In this document: in pieces, positions 1-5,678 of the stretch | Layout: each line of letters starts with the position of its first letter | Numbering within the stretch: the first letter of the stretch is position 1 | Source: JAAYKM01 sp964411235 | Lineage (GTDB): Bacteria > Desulfobacterota > Syntrophia > Syntrophales > JAAYKM01 | Assembly: GCA_964411235.1 (NCBI GenBank) | Contig: CAYPKE010000069.1 | Span: 1 to 12,432, forward strand | Direction: 5' to 3' | Length of the DNA: 12,432 nucleotides | Made by a program: the position numbers and the translations under genes | The notes under the pieces: model-generated | Seen by the model: the letters and a program-made list of their open reading frames with translations, nothing else | What the model was told of the DNA's origin: nothing | The model's database searches: none

Positions 1-305
1 ACACCCGGACCAAATTCCGATACATTGCGCGTCTGTTCTGGGATGCCGGTAGTGGCGTCGATCATCTGATAACGGTTTTGCGCCAAGTCGAAGGTAATCA
101 GGTACGGCGATGACTCACTGGCGGCACGCTGTTTCATGTTAAAGATGTCACCGGCGATGCCACGGGCTGCCGTTTTTAGATCGGCGTTGTCGCGATGCCG
201 CATCCACGCCGGTGTCGCCACACTGAGAAGAATGCCGATGACCGCGATGACGATCATCAGTTCGACCAGCGTAATCCCCTTCCTGTTTCGTTTCAGTGTA
301 ACCAT
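1..305 (-). CDS. FimT/GspH-family type IV prepilin-like protein, 3' end cut by window edge
   Basis: This is a minor pilin or pseudopilin whose N-terminal helix packs into a type IV pilus or type II secretion pseudopilus after cleavage and N-methylation by the prepilin peptidase. Reading the reverse strand from the ATG at 305-303 gives a ten-residue basic leader (MVTLKRNRKG), then ITLVELMIVIAVIGILLSVA, a class III prepilin site. Cleavage follows the Gly, Glu is at +5, and a hydrophobic helix follows. The next part (TAARGIAGDIFNMKQRAASE) resembles the FimT/GspH family, whose members assemble at pilus tips. About 101 residues are visible; the C-terminus lies left of position 1. The frame stays open upstream to an ATG at 395-393, giving a 40-residue leader. 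The short leader is preferred because it has the usual length, although GAGGAA at 321-326 sits about 15 nt away, further than usual. The gene is divergent from the TPR gene, so the two probably belong to different units. Confidence 0.85.
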   Translation of the reverse strand, partial: MVTLKRNRKGITLVELMIVIAVIGILLSVATPAWMRHRDNADLKTAARGIAGDIFNMKQRAASESSPYLITFDLAQNRYQMIDATTGIPEQTRNVSEFGPG

Positions 306-451
306 TCTGCGCGTTCTCGATTCCTCGTTTCGGTTATCTCCGGTCTTGCCGCAGGGCGCCTTTTCCCAGAGCCCGGATGATGCTGCCTTTTTCATAAAAC
401 GCTATTATCATGACATGAAAATGAACACCATACGAGCGGCATAGAATAATT

Positions 452-467
452 AGCAAGATCCATACCG
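452..467 (-). promoter_or_regulatory. Possible sigma-54 promoter for the prepilin gene
   Basis: Read on the minus strand, this is CGGTATGGATCTTGCT. It has GG and GC dinucleotides 10 nt apart, and its -12 half, TTGCT, matches the RpoN consensus TGGCACG-N4-TTGCW exactly. The -24 half matches only partly (GG, A and G). Transcription would start near 441, upstream of both candidate prepilin starts. Pilin genes in several deltaproteobacteria are RpoN-dependent, which gives some support. No enhancer-binding site was identified. Confidence 0.4.
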
Positions 468-776
468 CAAATAAAGTTTTGGCTGTAACTCATCCCATCC
501 TTTCGGATGACCCTGTCTTTCGTTGCCGGCACAACGCACGCCGCGGTGATTTCTGTGACGAACCTTGAGGGAATGAGAATGGAACCCCCCGTAAATACGA
601 CATTTCGCCTAAAAACTAAGACCTTGGGCAGGACAAGTCAAGATTTTTCTCCTGTTTTGTGACCAACTTCACTGTTGCCGCAACCATTTGGGCCTGGTCG
701 TCATCGCAGGGAAAACAGGCAGCCTAAATCGGTAATTTTCATGCGGAATGGCGGATTGCCCCTCTGTATTTCACAC

Positions 777-805
777 TTGACACGCCCCGGACCCTGTGCT
801 AGCGT
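777..805 (+). promoter_or_regulatory. Sigma-70-type promoter with extended -10, upstream of the TPR gene
   Basis: A perfect -35 box, TTGACA (777-782), is followed by a 17-base spacer and TAGCGT (800-805). The TG at 797-798 lies one base before the -10 box, giving the extended -10 form TGnT. The -10 hexamer itself matches TATAAT at only three positions. Transcription would start near 811-813, giving a leader of about 55 bases ahead of the ATG at 866. It probably drives the TPR, peptidase, gcvH and lipM genes, which lie head to tail with small gaps. Confidence 0.6.
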
Positions 806-865
806 TCCCGAAAATCGGCATCACAGATAAATAATCCAAGGAAAAATAGGCACATACGATAAGAC

Positions 866-1555
866 ATGGACGAAAGTGGCAATAAAGAAAAGACCTTTGA
901 TCTCCCGGCGGCCCAGGCCTGTCTGGAGGAGAACCGTCCGGACGAGGCCGTGAAAATGGCCGAAATGCGGCTCATTCACGTGCCGGAAGACGTTGATGCG
1001 AAGATCGTGCTCTGTCAGGGATTGCTGCGCCAGGGGAAGCTGGAGCGGCTCAACGGGGTCTTGCGGGGTGTCGATGAAACCATTTCCCGCCTGGCCCGTG
1101 TGTACCTCCATCTGGGAGAGCTGTGCCGGAATTCCGGTTTGAGTGCGGAATCGCACAACTTCCTGGAAAAGTACAAAACCCTGACCGCGGCGCTGCCCCC
1201 CGACGCGGCAACGGCAGCCGTTGAAACCTTGCCGGTTTTGCCGGTGGGCAATGAGATGTTGGCCGATGTGGAGGTTGAACTTTCCCCGGAGTTCTGCACG
1301 ATCACCCTGGCCGATCTCTATGTGAAACAGGGTCATCTGCCGCAGGCCAGGGAAGTCCTGGAAACCATTCTCGCCAAAGCGCCGGGAAATGACGAGGCGT
1401 CCAAGAAATTGACGGAGGTGGACCGTTTATTGACAAAAGACGCACCGGTTGACAGCTGCACAGTGGAGGTTCCCGAAGGCGATACGGAAGCCTTCGTTAT
1501 AGCCGAACTCGAGGGTTGGCTGCAGCGGATCGCCGCGCTGCGGAGCGCCTCCTGA
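866..1555 (+). CDS. TPR-repeat protein of unknown role
   Basis: This 229-residue soluble protein has no signal peptide or membrane segment, so it is probably a cytoplasmic protein-protein interaction scaffold. Helical repeat-like segments run through the first half (around residues 10-110, for example AQACLEENRPDEAVKMAEMRL). The clearest TPR unit is near residues 152-185 (TLADLYVKQGHLPQAREVLE, followed by TILAKAPGNDEA). A Pro/Ala/Val-rich linker (about 112-135) separates the two parts. The ATG at 866 has only a weak, distant AAGGA (838-842), so the start is less certain than the frame. The stop overlaps the next gene's ATG by one base (TGATG), which suggests translational coupling to the peptidase. 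TPR proteins with this C-terminal unit are common in deltaproteobacteria, but I do not recognise a specific function. The long minus-strand ORFs over it are shadows. Confidence 0.8.
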   Translation: MDESGNKEKTFDLPAAQACLEENRPDEAVKMAEMRLIHVPEDVDAKIVLCQGLLRQGKLERLNGVLRGVDETISRLARVYLHLGELCRNSGLSAESHNFLEKYKTLTAALPPDAATAAVETLPVLPVGNEMLADVEVELSPEFCTITLADLYVKQGHLPQAREVLETILAKAPGNDEASKKLTEVDRLLTKDAPVDSCTVEVPEGDTEAFVIAELEGWLQRIAALRSAS

Positions 1556-2640
1556 TGGTCAGGGATCGGAACACGGCCCGTATCGAGAACGTCCTTGCAC
1601 GCTTCCCCGATTGGGGCGTCGAGGCGTTTTTGTTCTTTGATCTGAACAATGTCCGTTACCTGACAGGTTTTTCGGGAAGCGAGGGCGTTCTGATCCTCGG
1701 GCCGGGGCGAAAGGTGCGCCTGCTCATTGACGGGCGCTATACGATCCAGGCGAAAAAGGAGACCCGGGGGGCGGATCTGGTTCACATGGCGGAAAAGGTC
1801 GAGACCGTTGCCGCCATGCTGGCGGATGAGGCGGCGATGGTCGTCGGGTTCGAGGAAGCGGCGGTCAGCGCGCGGCTGCATCGCCTGTTGCAAGAAAAGT
1901 GTAGGCGGGTCCGCTTCAAGGCCGTCGACGACAACATTGACCTCCTGCGGGCCGTCAAGGACCGCCGGGAAAGCGGGCTGATTCGAAAAGCCGCGGAAAT
2001 CGCCGCCCTTTCTCTCCAGTCCGTGCTGCCCCTGATCAAACCCGGAGTTCGTGAACGCGATATCGCCCTGGAGCTGGAATACCGGATGCGGAAGAACGGC
2101 GCCGATGGGGTAGCCTTCAACACGATCGTCGCTTCGGGGCCGAATGCGGCGCTTCCCCATGCAAGGGCGGGGTTGCGAAAATTCGTATTGGGAGATGCGG
2201 TCATCATTGATTACGGTGCGGTCTGTGGCGGCTACCGCAGCGATGAAACCTGCACTTTTTTTGTCGGGAGGGTTGAATCTGATTTAAAAGCGGTGTATGG
2301 GCTTGTGAAAGAGGCCCATGACCGGGCGATCGCGGCGGCGACGGCCGGCCGGCCCTGCCGCGAGGTCGATGCGGCAGCCCGTGAGTGCATTGCTCGTCAG
2401 GGATGGGAAGATGGGTTCAATCATGGGACGGGCCACGGTGTCGGCCTGAATGTTCACGAGGCGCCGGCCTTGTCTCCCCGGTCGAACCACCGGTTGGAGC
2501 CGGGTATGGTGGTAACGGTCGAGCCGGGGATATATCTGCCGAACAAATGGGGAATTCGCATCGAGGACACGATCCGGATAACCCGGGCGAAGGCGGAGAT
2601 TTTAACGCAGGTTCCCAAGGCGTTGACGGTATTGGGATAG
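1555..2640 (+). CDS. pepP: M24B metallopeptidase, Xaa-Pro aminopeptidase/dipeptidase
   Basis: A cytoplasmic dinuclear-metal peptidase that removes residues preceding proline, used in peptide turnover. The 361 residues show the two-domain creatinase/prolidase layout: an N-terminal domain (about 1-135, with FFDLNNVRYLTGFSGSEG) and a pita-bread catalytic domain (about 140-361). All five metal ligands of the family are visible: Asp219 (IIDYG), Asp230 (YRSDET), His294 (GTGHGVGL), Glu323 (VEPG) and Glu337 (RIEDT). The family His residues 202 and 301 are also present. One oddity is that the usual SDxTRT segment reads SDETCT, with Cys for the common Arg. The ATG at 1555 was chosen because GGAG (1542-1545) lies nine bases upstream and it overlaps the TPR stop by one base. 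A TTG at 1516 would extend the protein by 13 residues but has less support. Sequence alone does not separate PepP from PepQ, so the symbol is tentative. Confidence 0.9.
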   Translation: MVRDRNTARIENVLARFPDWGVEAFLFFDLNNVRYLTGFSGSEGVLILGPGRKVRLLIDGRYTIQAKKETRGADLVHMAEKVETVAAMLADEAAMVVGFEEAAVSARLHRLLQEKCRRVRFKAVDDNIDLLRAVKDRRESGLIRKAAEIAALSLQSVLPLIKPGVRERDIALELEYRMRKNGADGVAFNTIVASGPNAALPHARAGLRKFVLGDAVIIDYGAVCGGYRSDETCTFFVGRVESDLKAVYGLVKEAHDRAIAAATAGRPCREVDAAARECIARQGWEDGFNHGTGHGVGLNVHEAPALSPRSNHRLEPGMVVTVEPGIYLPNKWGIRIEDTIRITRAKAEILTQVPKALTVLG

Positions 2641-2695
2641 GTTTTTCTCCGTGATGGGGCACGGATTCAAAAATTCTTGATAGGAAGTGACGAGT

Positions 2696-3094
2696 ATGCC
2701 GGTATTTTCAGAGGATCTGCTTTACAGTCGCGAGCATGTTTGGGTCAGGGTGGACGGGGATTTCGCCACCATCGGTCTGACGGATTACGCCCAGGAGAAA
2801 CTGGGGGAAGTGTTGTCCGTGGAACTGCCCGAGATCGAATCCGAGATCGAGCGTGACGAACCCTTCGGCACCATCGAGTCCGCCGAAAAGTCTCTTGTCG
2901 AGTTGATTTCGCCCGTCAGCGGAGAGGTGGTCAATGTCAATGAAGATGTCGACGATGATGTGGGAATCATCAACAGTGATCCACAGGATACGGGTTGGCT
3001 TATTGTCGTGGAAATGAGGGACCTGGATGAACTGGATGACCTGCTTGACGCCAAGGGCTACCACGACTACGTCCTGCAGGAGGAGGTGGACTGA
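2696..3094 (+). CDS. gcvH: GcvH-like lipoyl carrier protein (glycine cleavage H protein family)
   Basis: A small lipoylated carrier. In the glycine cleavage system the H protein shuttles the aminomethyl group between the P, T and L proteins; in LipM-type lipoate synthesis it is also the first octanoyl acceptor. The 132-residue length fits the family, as do the N-terminal YSREHVWVRVDGD, the IGLTDYAQEKLGEVLSVELPE block and the PVSGEVVNVNEDV and GWLIVVEM blocks. The likely modified lysine is Lys65, in ESAEKSLVELISPVSG. The canonical H-protein loop is ESVKAxS, so one residue is inserted before the Lys and Glu stands at the usual Lys position. The ATG at 2696 was chosen because TAGGAAG (2681-2687) lies eight bases upstream; a GTG at 2687 overlaps that site. 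Only six bases separate it from lipM. No gcvT, gcvP or lpd gene is in the window, so whether it works in glycine cleavage or only as a lipoyl relay is open. Confidence 0.9.
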   Translation: MPVFSEDLLYSREHVWVRVDGDFATIGLTDYAQEKLGEVLSVELPEIESEIERDEPFGTIESAEKSLVELISPVSGEVVNVNEDVDDDVGIINSDPQDTGWLIVVEMRDLDELDDLLDAKGYHDYVLQEEVD

Positions 3095-3100
3095 CCGCTA

Positions 3101-3955
3101 TTGGAGACATGGCGCTTCCTTCCTTTTAAGTATGATCACCCCCGGGAAAACATGGCGGTGGATGAGGCTTTGTTCCGGACGCTTCAGCGCCAGAGCGGTG
3201 CACCGGTTCTCCGCTTTTACGGATGGGGCCGGCCAGCCCTTTCCCTTGGCTATTTTCAAGATGCGGCGCGCGAAATCAATCTTGAGCGCTGCCGCGCTCT
3301 CGGCATGGATGTTGTTCGCCGTCCCACAGGCGGTAAGGCGGTCCTCCACGGCATGGACCTGACCTATGCCGTTGTTTCGCACGAAGCACCACCCCTTTTT
3401 TCCAGTGACCTTATCGGAAACTACCGTGCCATTTGCGCCGTGCTCACTTGCGGGTTTGCCGAGCTGGGCATCAAGGTCTGCATGTCGGAGCGTTATAATA
3501 ACGGCGCTGATCCGGACCTGGCCTCCATCTGTTTTGCCTATCCCGCACCCTTCGAACTGCTCTGCCGGGGCCGGAAAATCTGCGGTTCCGCCCAGGTCAG
3601 GTCCCGGAACTGCTTTCTGCAACATGGGTCCATATCGCTTGCCTTCGATCCAGACCAGATCGATCTGTTTGTTACGCCGGTCGCGGGAGGAGACACAGCG
3701 GGCCGCGCTTATCTGAGGGACAACGTGACGTCCGTCTGTGAAGAGACGGGGCAGCGGATCGCACCGGAGCGGCTGAGCCGGATCATGCAAAGGGCCTTCG
3801 AGACGGTTTGGGGTATCCGCTTCGCGGAAAGCGGCCTGACGCCGGAAGAGGAACTGCTGAAGAACACGCTGAGGAAGAAAAAATATGACGTTACCACGTG
3901 GAACCTGGACGGGCAATCGCAGGACTATTCATCTCCCCCGGAACCGGTGCGGTGA
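3101..3955 (+). CDS. lipM: LipM-type octanoyltransferase (lipoate synthesis)
   Basis: This enzyme of the biotin/lipoate ligase fold (PF03099) transfers octanoate from acyl-ACP to a lipoyl carrier, the first step of endogenous lipoate synthesis. At 284 residues it is close to Bacillus LipM. The family signature RRPTGGKAVLH is at residues 73-83. The segment SICFAYPAPFELLCRGRK (142-159), followed by ICGSAQVR and QHGSISL, matches the LipM region; it places Cys144 as the acyl-thioester nucleophile and Lys159 as the conserved lysine. A free-lipoate ligase (LplA) would not need this Cys, which is why LipM is preferred. The start is TTG at 3101, since the frame is closed three codons upstream by the gcvH stop. 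The purine-rich AGGAGGTGG at 3081-3089 serves as the ribosome site. Position directly after gcvH fits, because GcvH is the known LipM acceptor. LipL (amidotransferase) is a less likely alternative. Confidence 0.85.
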   Translation: METWRFLPFKYDHPRENMAVDEALFRTLQRQSGAPVLRFYGWGRPALSLGYFQDAAREINLERCRALGMDVVRRPTGGKAVLHGMDLTYAVVSHEAPPLFSSDLIGNYRAICAVLTCGFAELGIKVCMSERYNNGADPDLASICFAYPAPFELLCRGRKICGSAQVRSRNCFLQHGSISLAFDPDQIDLFVTPVAGGDTAGRAYLRDNVTSVCEETGQRIAPERLSRIMQRAFETVWGIRFAESGLTPEEELLKNTLRKKKYDVTTWNLDGQSQDYSSPPEPVR

Positions 3956-4040
3956 TGTTTGGTCGTTGATGTTTCCGGAGGAAATGCGTCGGAAGAGATA
4001 TGAGGCATGTAAGGGGTTTGGTTGTGCTTTTTTTATTGTT

Positions 4041-4062
4041 CCGGTGAAGGCCGGTTTTTTTT
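4041..4062 (+). terminator. Weak intrinsic terminator after lipM
   Basis: A short CCGG-TGAAGG-CCGG hairpin (4041-4054) is followed directly by eight T (4055-4062). The stem is only four base pairs, so termination may be partial. Its position between the lipM stop and the next promoter makes it the natural end of the TPR-pepP-gcvH-lipM unit. Confidence 0.45.
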
Positions 4063-4064
4063 AG

Positions 4065-4093
4065 TTGCACTTTTGCCCGGGATCAATTATAAA
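4065..4093 (+). promoter_or_regulatory. Sigma-70-type promoter ahead of the carA leader
   Basis: TTGCAC (4065-4070) and TATAAA (4088-4093) are separated by exactly 17 bases. The -10 box matches five of six consensus positions and the -35 box three of six, including the key TTG. Transcription would start near 4100, right at the base of the first leader hairpin. It lies immediately after the T-run of the upstream terminator, as expected for a new transcription unit. It would serve carAB through a leader of about 420 bases, or a separate small RNA ending at 4306. Confidence 0.5.
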
Positions 4094-4099
4094 GTGACC

Positions 4100-4306
4100 T
4101 CTCCTGTCTGCAGGAGAATCAAATCAGACATCTCAATATTCCGGCGGCGCTTTTCAGAAGCGAGTCCCGTAGTCAATGCGTAAAAAACGGGAAGCCGTTT
4201 TCAGGCCTTGAGAAAAGCTGGTGTAAAGTAAGGAGCGTGGTCTGACAGGCATACAATAGGGTGGTTTACGGCAGGTAAAAAACAAGGCCGTACTGCCCTT
4301 TTTTTT
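4100..4306 (+). ncRNA. Candidate structured leader or small RNA upstream of carAB
   Basis: This stretch runs from the predicted start site to an intrinsic terminator and encodes no convincing peptide. It has a perfect seven-base-pair hairpin at its 5' end (4100-4106 with 4111-4117, loop TCTG). TGTCTG (4105-4110) can instead pair with CAGACA (4125-4130). A second pair of competing stems is TCCCGT (4165-4170) with ACGGGA (4187-4192), against AAAACGG (4184-4190) with CCGTTTT (4195-4201). A third competing pair is at the terminator. The layout is what an attenuator or a stand-alone small RNA would show, but six-base stems are common by chance and I recognise no known RNA family. Pyrimidine operons are often controlled by attenuation, which gives some plausibility. 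Confidence 0.3.
4267..4306 (+). terminator. Intrinsic terminator in the carA leader, with a competing stem
   Basis: GGCAG (4270-4274), with TA after a bulged G, pairs with TACTGCC (4291-4297); eight T follow at 4299-4306. This is a typical Rho-independent terminator, though with a long A-rich loop. The overlapping pairing TACGGC (4267-4272) with GCCGTA (4287-4292) uses some of the same bases and would exclude the terminator stem. It lies about 216 bases before carA, so it either attenuates carAB transcription or ends a short RNA. Confidence 0.6.
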
Positions 4307-4402
4307 GTGCCGACCGGACGGATTCTGCACAAGCACCTGCATTCGGGTTATTCCCTGCCGGAGTTCGATCGTTCATTTCTACCGATGCATCTTTCATGGT
4401 GC

Positions 4403-4433
4403 CGGGTCGATGTTCCTCGGGAAGGTCGACCCG
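4403..4433 (+). other. Strong nested stem-loop in the carA 5' region
   Basis: CGGGTCGA (4403-4410) and TCGACCCG (4426-4433) are a perfect eight-base inverted repeat. Inside the 15-base loop, TTCC (4413-4416) and GGAA (4420-4423) can pair again. Directly after, CCCGA-A-TCGGG (4430-4440) forms an overlapping palindrome that would compete with the 3' arm. No T-run follows, so it is not a terminator. It may be an mRNA structure or a protein site ahead of carA. Confidence 0.5.
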
Positions 4434-4482
4434 AATCGGGCTTATGTCGGAAGCAACGGCGCTTGTCGCGTGGCGCTGTGCA

Positions 4483-4503
4483 TTGAGCATAACACTTGAG
4501 CAT
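4483..4503 (+). repeat. Short direct repeat TTGAGCAT, 13-base spacing
   Basis: TTGAGCAT occurs at 4483-4490 and again at 4496-4503, just before the carA ribosome site GGAGAAGG (4506-4513). A 13-base period is a little more than one helical turn. It could be a paired operator or chance; no known regulator site is recognised. Confidence 0.35.
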
Positions 4504-4522
4504 GTGGAGAAGGTAACGGAAC

Positions 4523-5578
4523 ATGGATATGATATTGGTGCTGGAAGACGGCGCGGTATTCCGCGGCGTATCTTTCGGAGCGCAAGGCGAGGCATGCGGC
4601 TGGGTTCATGATGATCACCGCGTCGTCGGTTACCAGGAAATCCTGACGGATCCGGATAATGCGGGTTGTCTGGTCAATATGACTTATCCCCTGATCGGCA
4701 ATTACGGGGTCAATGACGAGGACAGTGAGTCCGGCTCGCTTCAGGTGGGCGCCCTCGTCGTCAAGGAAAAAAGCCGCGTCGTCAGCAACTGGCGGGCGAC
4801 GGCCGACCTCGAAAAGATGATGCGGGACGGCGGCGTGATCGGGATGGAAAAAGTCGACACCCGGGCGCTTTCCCTCTACATCCGCGATCACGGAGAAATG
4901 AAAGGGGTCATAGGGGCCGCCGGGACACCCGTGGAAATTCTTTTGAGGCGTCTTAAGACCTGGAAGGAACCGGGAATTCACAGCTTCCGGGCGGAGCGGG
5001 GAAGTTTTTTCGGGAAAAGCGCATACCGGGTGGTCCTGTACGATCTGGGGGTAAAGCGGAGCACTCTGGATCAATTGGCCCGGAGCGGCTGTGAGGTGCT
5101 CGCGGTTTCCCCGTCCGCATCCTGGGAAGACATCCAGCGCCTTGATCCGGACGGTTTGGTTGTGTCGAGCGGACCCGGCGATCCCCGCGAGGCCGAAGGC
5201 CTCGTTGCGGAAATCGGAAAGGCGATCGGCCGGCTGCCGATTCTGGGTATCGCCCTGGGAGCACAGTTGCTTTGTCTGGCTGCGGGTGGCACGGTTGCCC
5301 GCATGAAGGTGGGGCACCACGGCGGGAACTACGCGGTCCGCGACCTGGAGGGGAAAACGGTCGCCATCACGGCCCAGAACCACAGTTTTGTGATGGAGTC
5401 GTCTCCGGCCTTCACAAACGGGATGGCCGTTTCCCATGTCAATGTCAATGACGGGACGGTTGAGGGGATCGCCTCAAGCGAATGCGGCGCGCTGGGGGTT
5501 CAGTTCACACCAATGCCGGACGAGGAAGGCAGGCCGAACGCCGTATTCGGACGGTTTACGGGTTACATGGTAAAATAA
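4523..5578 (+). CDS. carA: Carbamoyl-phosphate synthase small subunit (CarA) with a dead glutaminase site
   Basis: CarA normally hydrolyses glutamine and passes ammonia through a tunnel to CarB for carbamoyl phosphate, the precursor of pyrimidines and arginine. This 351-residue protein has the expected N-terminal domain (LVLEDGAVFRG, GYQEILTDP, TYPLIGNYGVND) and a class I amidotransferase domain (about 168-351, with SSGPGDP and HHGGNYAVRDL). The catalytic triad is absent, however. The usual GICLGHQ reads GIALGAQ (Ala244 for the Cys nucleophile, Ala247 for the next His). The usual QFHPEA reads QFTPMP (Thr329 for His, Met331 for Glu). The glutamine-pocket Ser of E. coli (Ser47) aligns with Asp45, and the Gly of NHGF is Ser288. 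The frame is intact and codon use looks normal, so this is not simple decay. The ATG at 4523 has GGAGAAGG nine bases upstream. carB follows after 100 bases. It probably acts as a structural partner of an ammonia-using synthase. Confidence 0.92.
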   Translation: MDMILVLEDGAVFRGVSFGAQGEACGWVHDDHRVVGYQEILTDPDNAGCLVNMTYPLIGNYGVNDEDSESGSLQVGALVVKEKSRVVSNWRATADLEKMMRDGGVIGMEKVDTRALSLYIRDHGEMKGVIGAAGTPVEILLRRLKTWKEPGIHSFRAERGSFFGKSAYRVVLYDLGVKRSTLDQLARSGCEVLAVSPSASWEDIQRLDPDGLVVSSGPGDPREAEGLVAEIGKAIGRLPILGIALGAQLLCLAAGGTVARMKVGHHGGNYAVRDLEGKTVAITAQNHSFVMESSPAFTNGMAVSHVNVNDGTVEGIASSECGALGVQFTPMPDEEGRPNAVFGRFTGYMVK

Positions 5579-5678
5579 AATTCAAAACGGACCCGAACCG
5601 GCACGGGCCGGCAGGGTGCTGGAACCCCGGGAGAAGGGATCCGACGGGTTCTGAAAATATTAGAAACGGGATTAAGAG

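Larger units (their letters stand above)
306..865. other. Divergent intergenic region between prepilin and TPR genes
   Basis: I see no convincing gene in this 560-base gap. It contains the two candidate promoters listed separately. It also contains a small perfect hairpin at 496-509, which on the minus strand reads CATCC-GAAA-GGATG: a five-base-pair stem closed by a GNRA tetraloop, within the possible prepilin upstream region. A second CATCC copy at 491-495 allows an alternative pairing. The ORFs that cross the left part of the gap on the plus strand (for example from 136) are antisense to the prepilin reading frame and look like chance. The remaining sequence has no recognisable RNA or repeat. 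Confidence 0.6.

Noticed and set aside
484..560. Possible GEMM/c-di-GMP riboswitch on the minus strand upstream of the prepilin
   Set aside because: The GAAA-tetraloop hairpin and nearby ACAGGG recall the class I fold, but the conserved GGCAAACC-like and GACGCAAAGCC segments are not there, so the match is only superficial.
3984..4064. 26-residue ORF (starting MRRKRYEACK) after lipM
   Set aside because: The GGAGG is only two bases from the ATG and the ORF ends inside the terminator T-run; composition looks random.
4305..4499. 64-codon Cys-rich ORF in the carA leader
   Set aside because: It begins with a TTG at the end of the terminator T-run, has no ribosome site and no recognisable motif.
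4442..5437. 331-codon minus-strand open frame over carA
   Set aside because: It has low-complexity His/Arg/Pro composition with no family signature and is fully antisense to carA; the other long minus-strand frames in the window look the same.
5598..5611. CCGGC-ACGG-GCCGG hairpin between carA and carB as a terminator
   Set aside because: No T-run follows and both genes are expected to be co-expressed; it is more likely a minor mRNA structure.
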